Part shown: in pieces, positions 63,721 through 64,000 of the stretch
Layout of the letters: every line of letters starts with the position of its first letter
Numbering within the stretch: the first letter of the stretch is position 1
Source of the DNA: Synchiropus splendidus
Lineage: Eukaryota > Chordata > Actinopteri > Syngnathiformes > Callionymidae
Assembly: GCF_027744825.2 (NCBI RefSeq)
Contig: NC_071342.1
Coordinates: 18,878,501 to 18,942,500, forward strand
DNA length: 64,000 nt
Reading direction: 5' to 3'
The notes under the pieces: generated by a model
What the model was told of the DNA's origin: nothing
Database searches by the model: none
What the model saw: the letters and a program-made list of their open reading frames with translations, nothing else
Position numbers and translations under genes: made by a program

Positions 63721-64000
63721 CTGTTAAGAAGGAAGAAAGTCTTTTCACCCCGACTGCTCGTGGAGGAATGGATGGACTGACTCATTAATATATCCAGAGT
63801 TAAACATTGTATTGTGGGAATATTAACAATAAATATTTACTGTTCCTACACTCGCTGATAGTTAAACTTCAAAGGCAGTTGCTACAACTACTTTCTTGTA
63901 GTCTATTATATTGTTATTATATTGTTATATACATTATTGTCTCGTACACAATGCACGTTGGCTACATTTTTTTAGCGATTGTTTCCTAAGCGGCAGTTTT
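63721..64000. other. Right edge, nothing recognised
   Basis: AT-rich sequence with no exon-like block; the window ends without a recognisable gene. Confidence 0.6.

Overview
The window looks like nuclear DNA of a ray-finned (teleost) fish. One vertebrate-type gene with 29 coding exons fills most of it. The protein is clearly a fish WDR11, the codons are unbiased, and the non-coding DNA is AT-rich and carries fish-type microsatellites, hAT ends and worn LINE/SINE-like repeats.

Layout. (1) 1-13.2 kb: no gene I can name. This flank lies downstream of wdr11 (in human, FGFR2 lies on that side). It holds a possible terminal exon at the left edge, a roughly 650-bp ATCT/GTCT microsatellite, two CRE-containing promoter-like modules (3.4 and 5.35 kb), a degenerate AT-rich repeat array, an old fish dispersed repeat and an 849-bp hAT element with 8-bp target duplications. 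(2) 13.2-59.5 kb: wdr11 on the minus strand, with start codon at 59350-59352 and stop at 13552-13554. All 29 coding exons were placed by reading frame, splice sites and the conserved protein. They sum to 3,729 nt, giving 1,242 residues with no frameshift or internal stop. (3) 59.5-64 kb: upstream flank with an ETS-type promoter site, a hAT terminus and one orphan exon-like block near the right edge.

WDR11 is a WD-repeat protein with helical C-terminal half. In mammals it works with FAM91A1 and C17orf75 in capturing vesicles at the trans-Golgi network, and it has been tied to cilia, Hedgehog signalling and hypogonadotropic hypogonadism.

The most striking observation is at the 3' end of the gene. 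The last three introns in a row are all non-GT: two GC-AG introns (both with GCAAGT donors), then a U12-type AT-AC intron with a perfect ATATCCTTT donor and a TCCTTGAC branch site. Gene finders restricted to GT-AG would lose or corrupt the last roughly 140 residues. Introns also hold hairpins, LINE-like fragments and an octamer/homeobox-rich block that may be an enhancer. All family names are from memory of the proteins and repeats; no database was searched.
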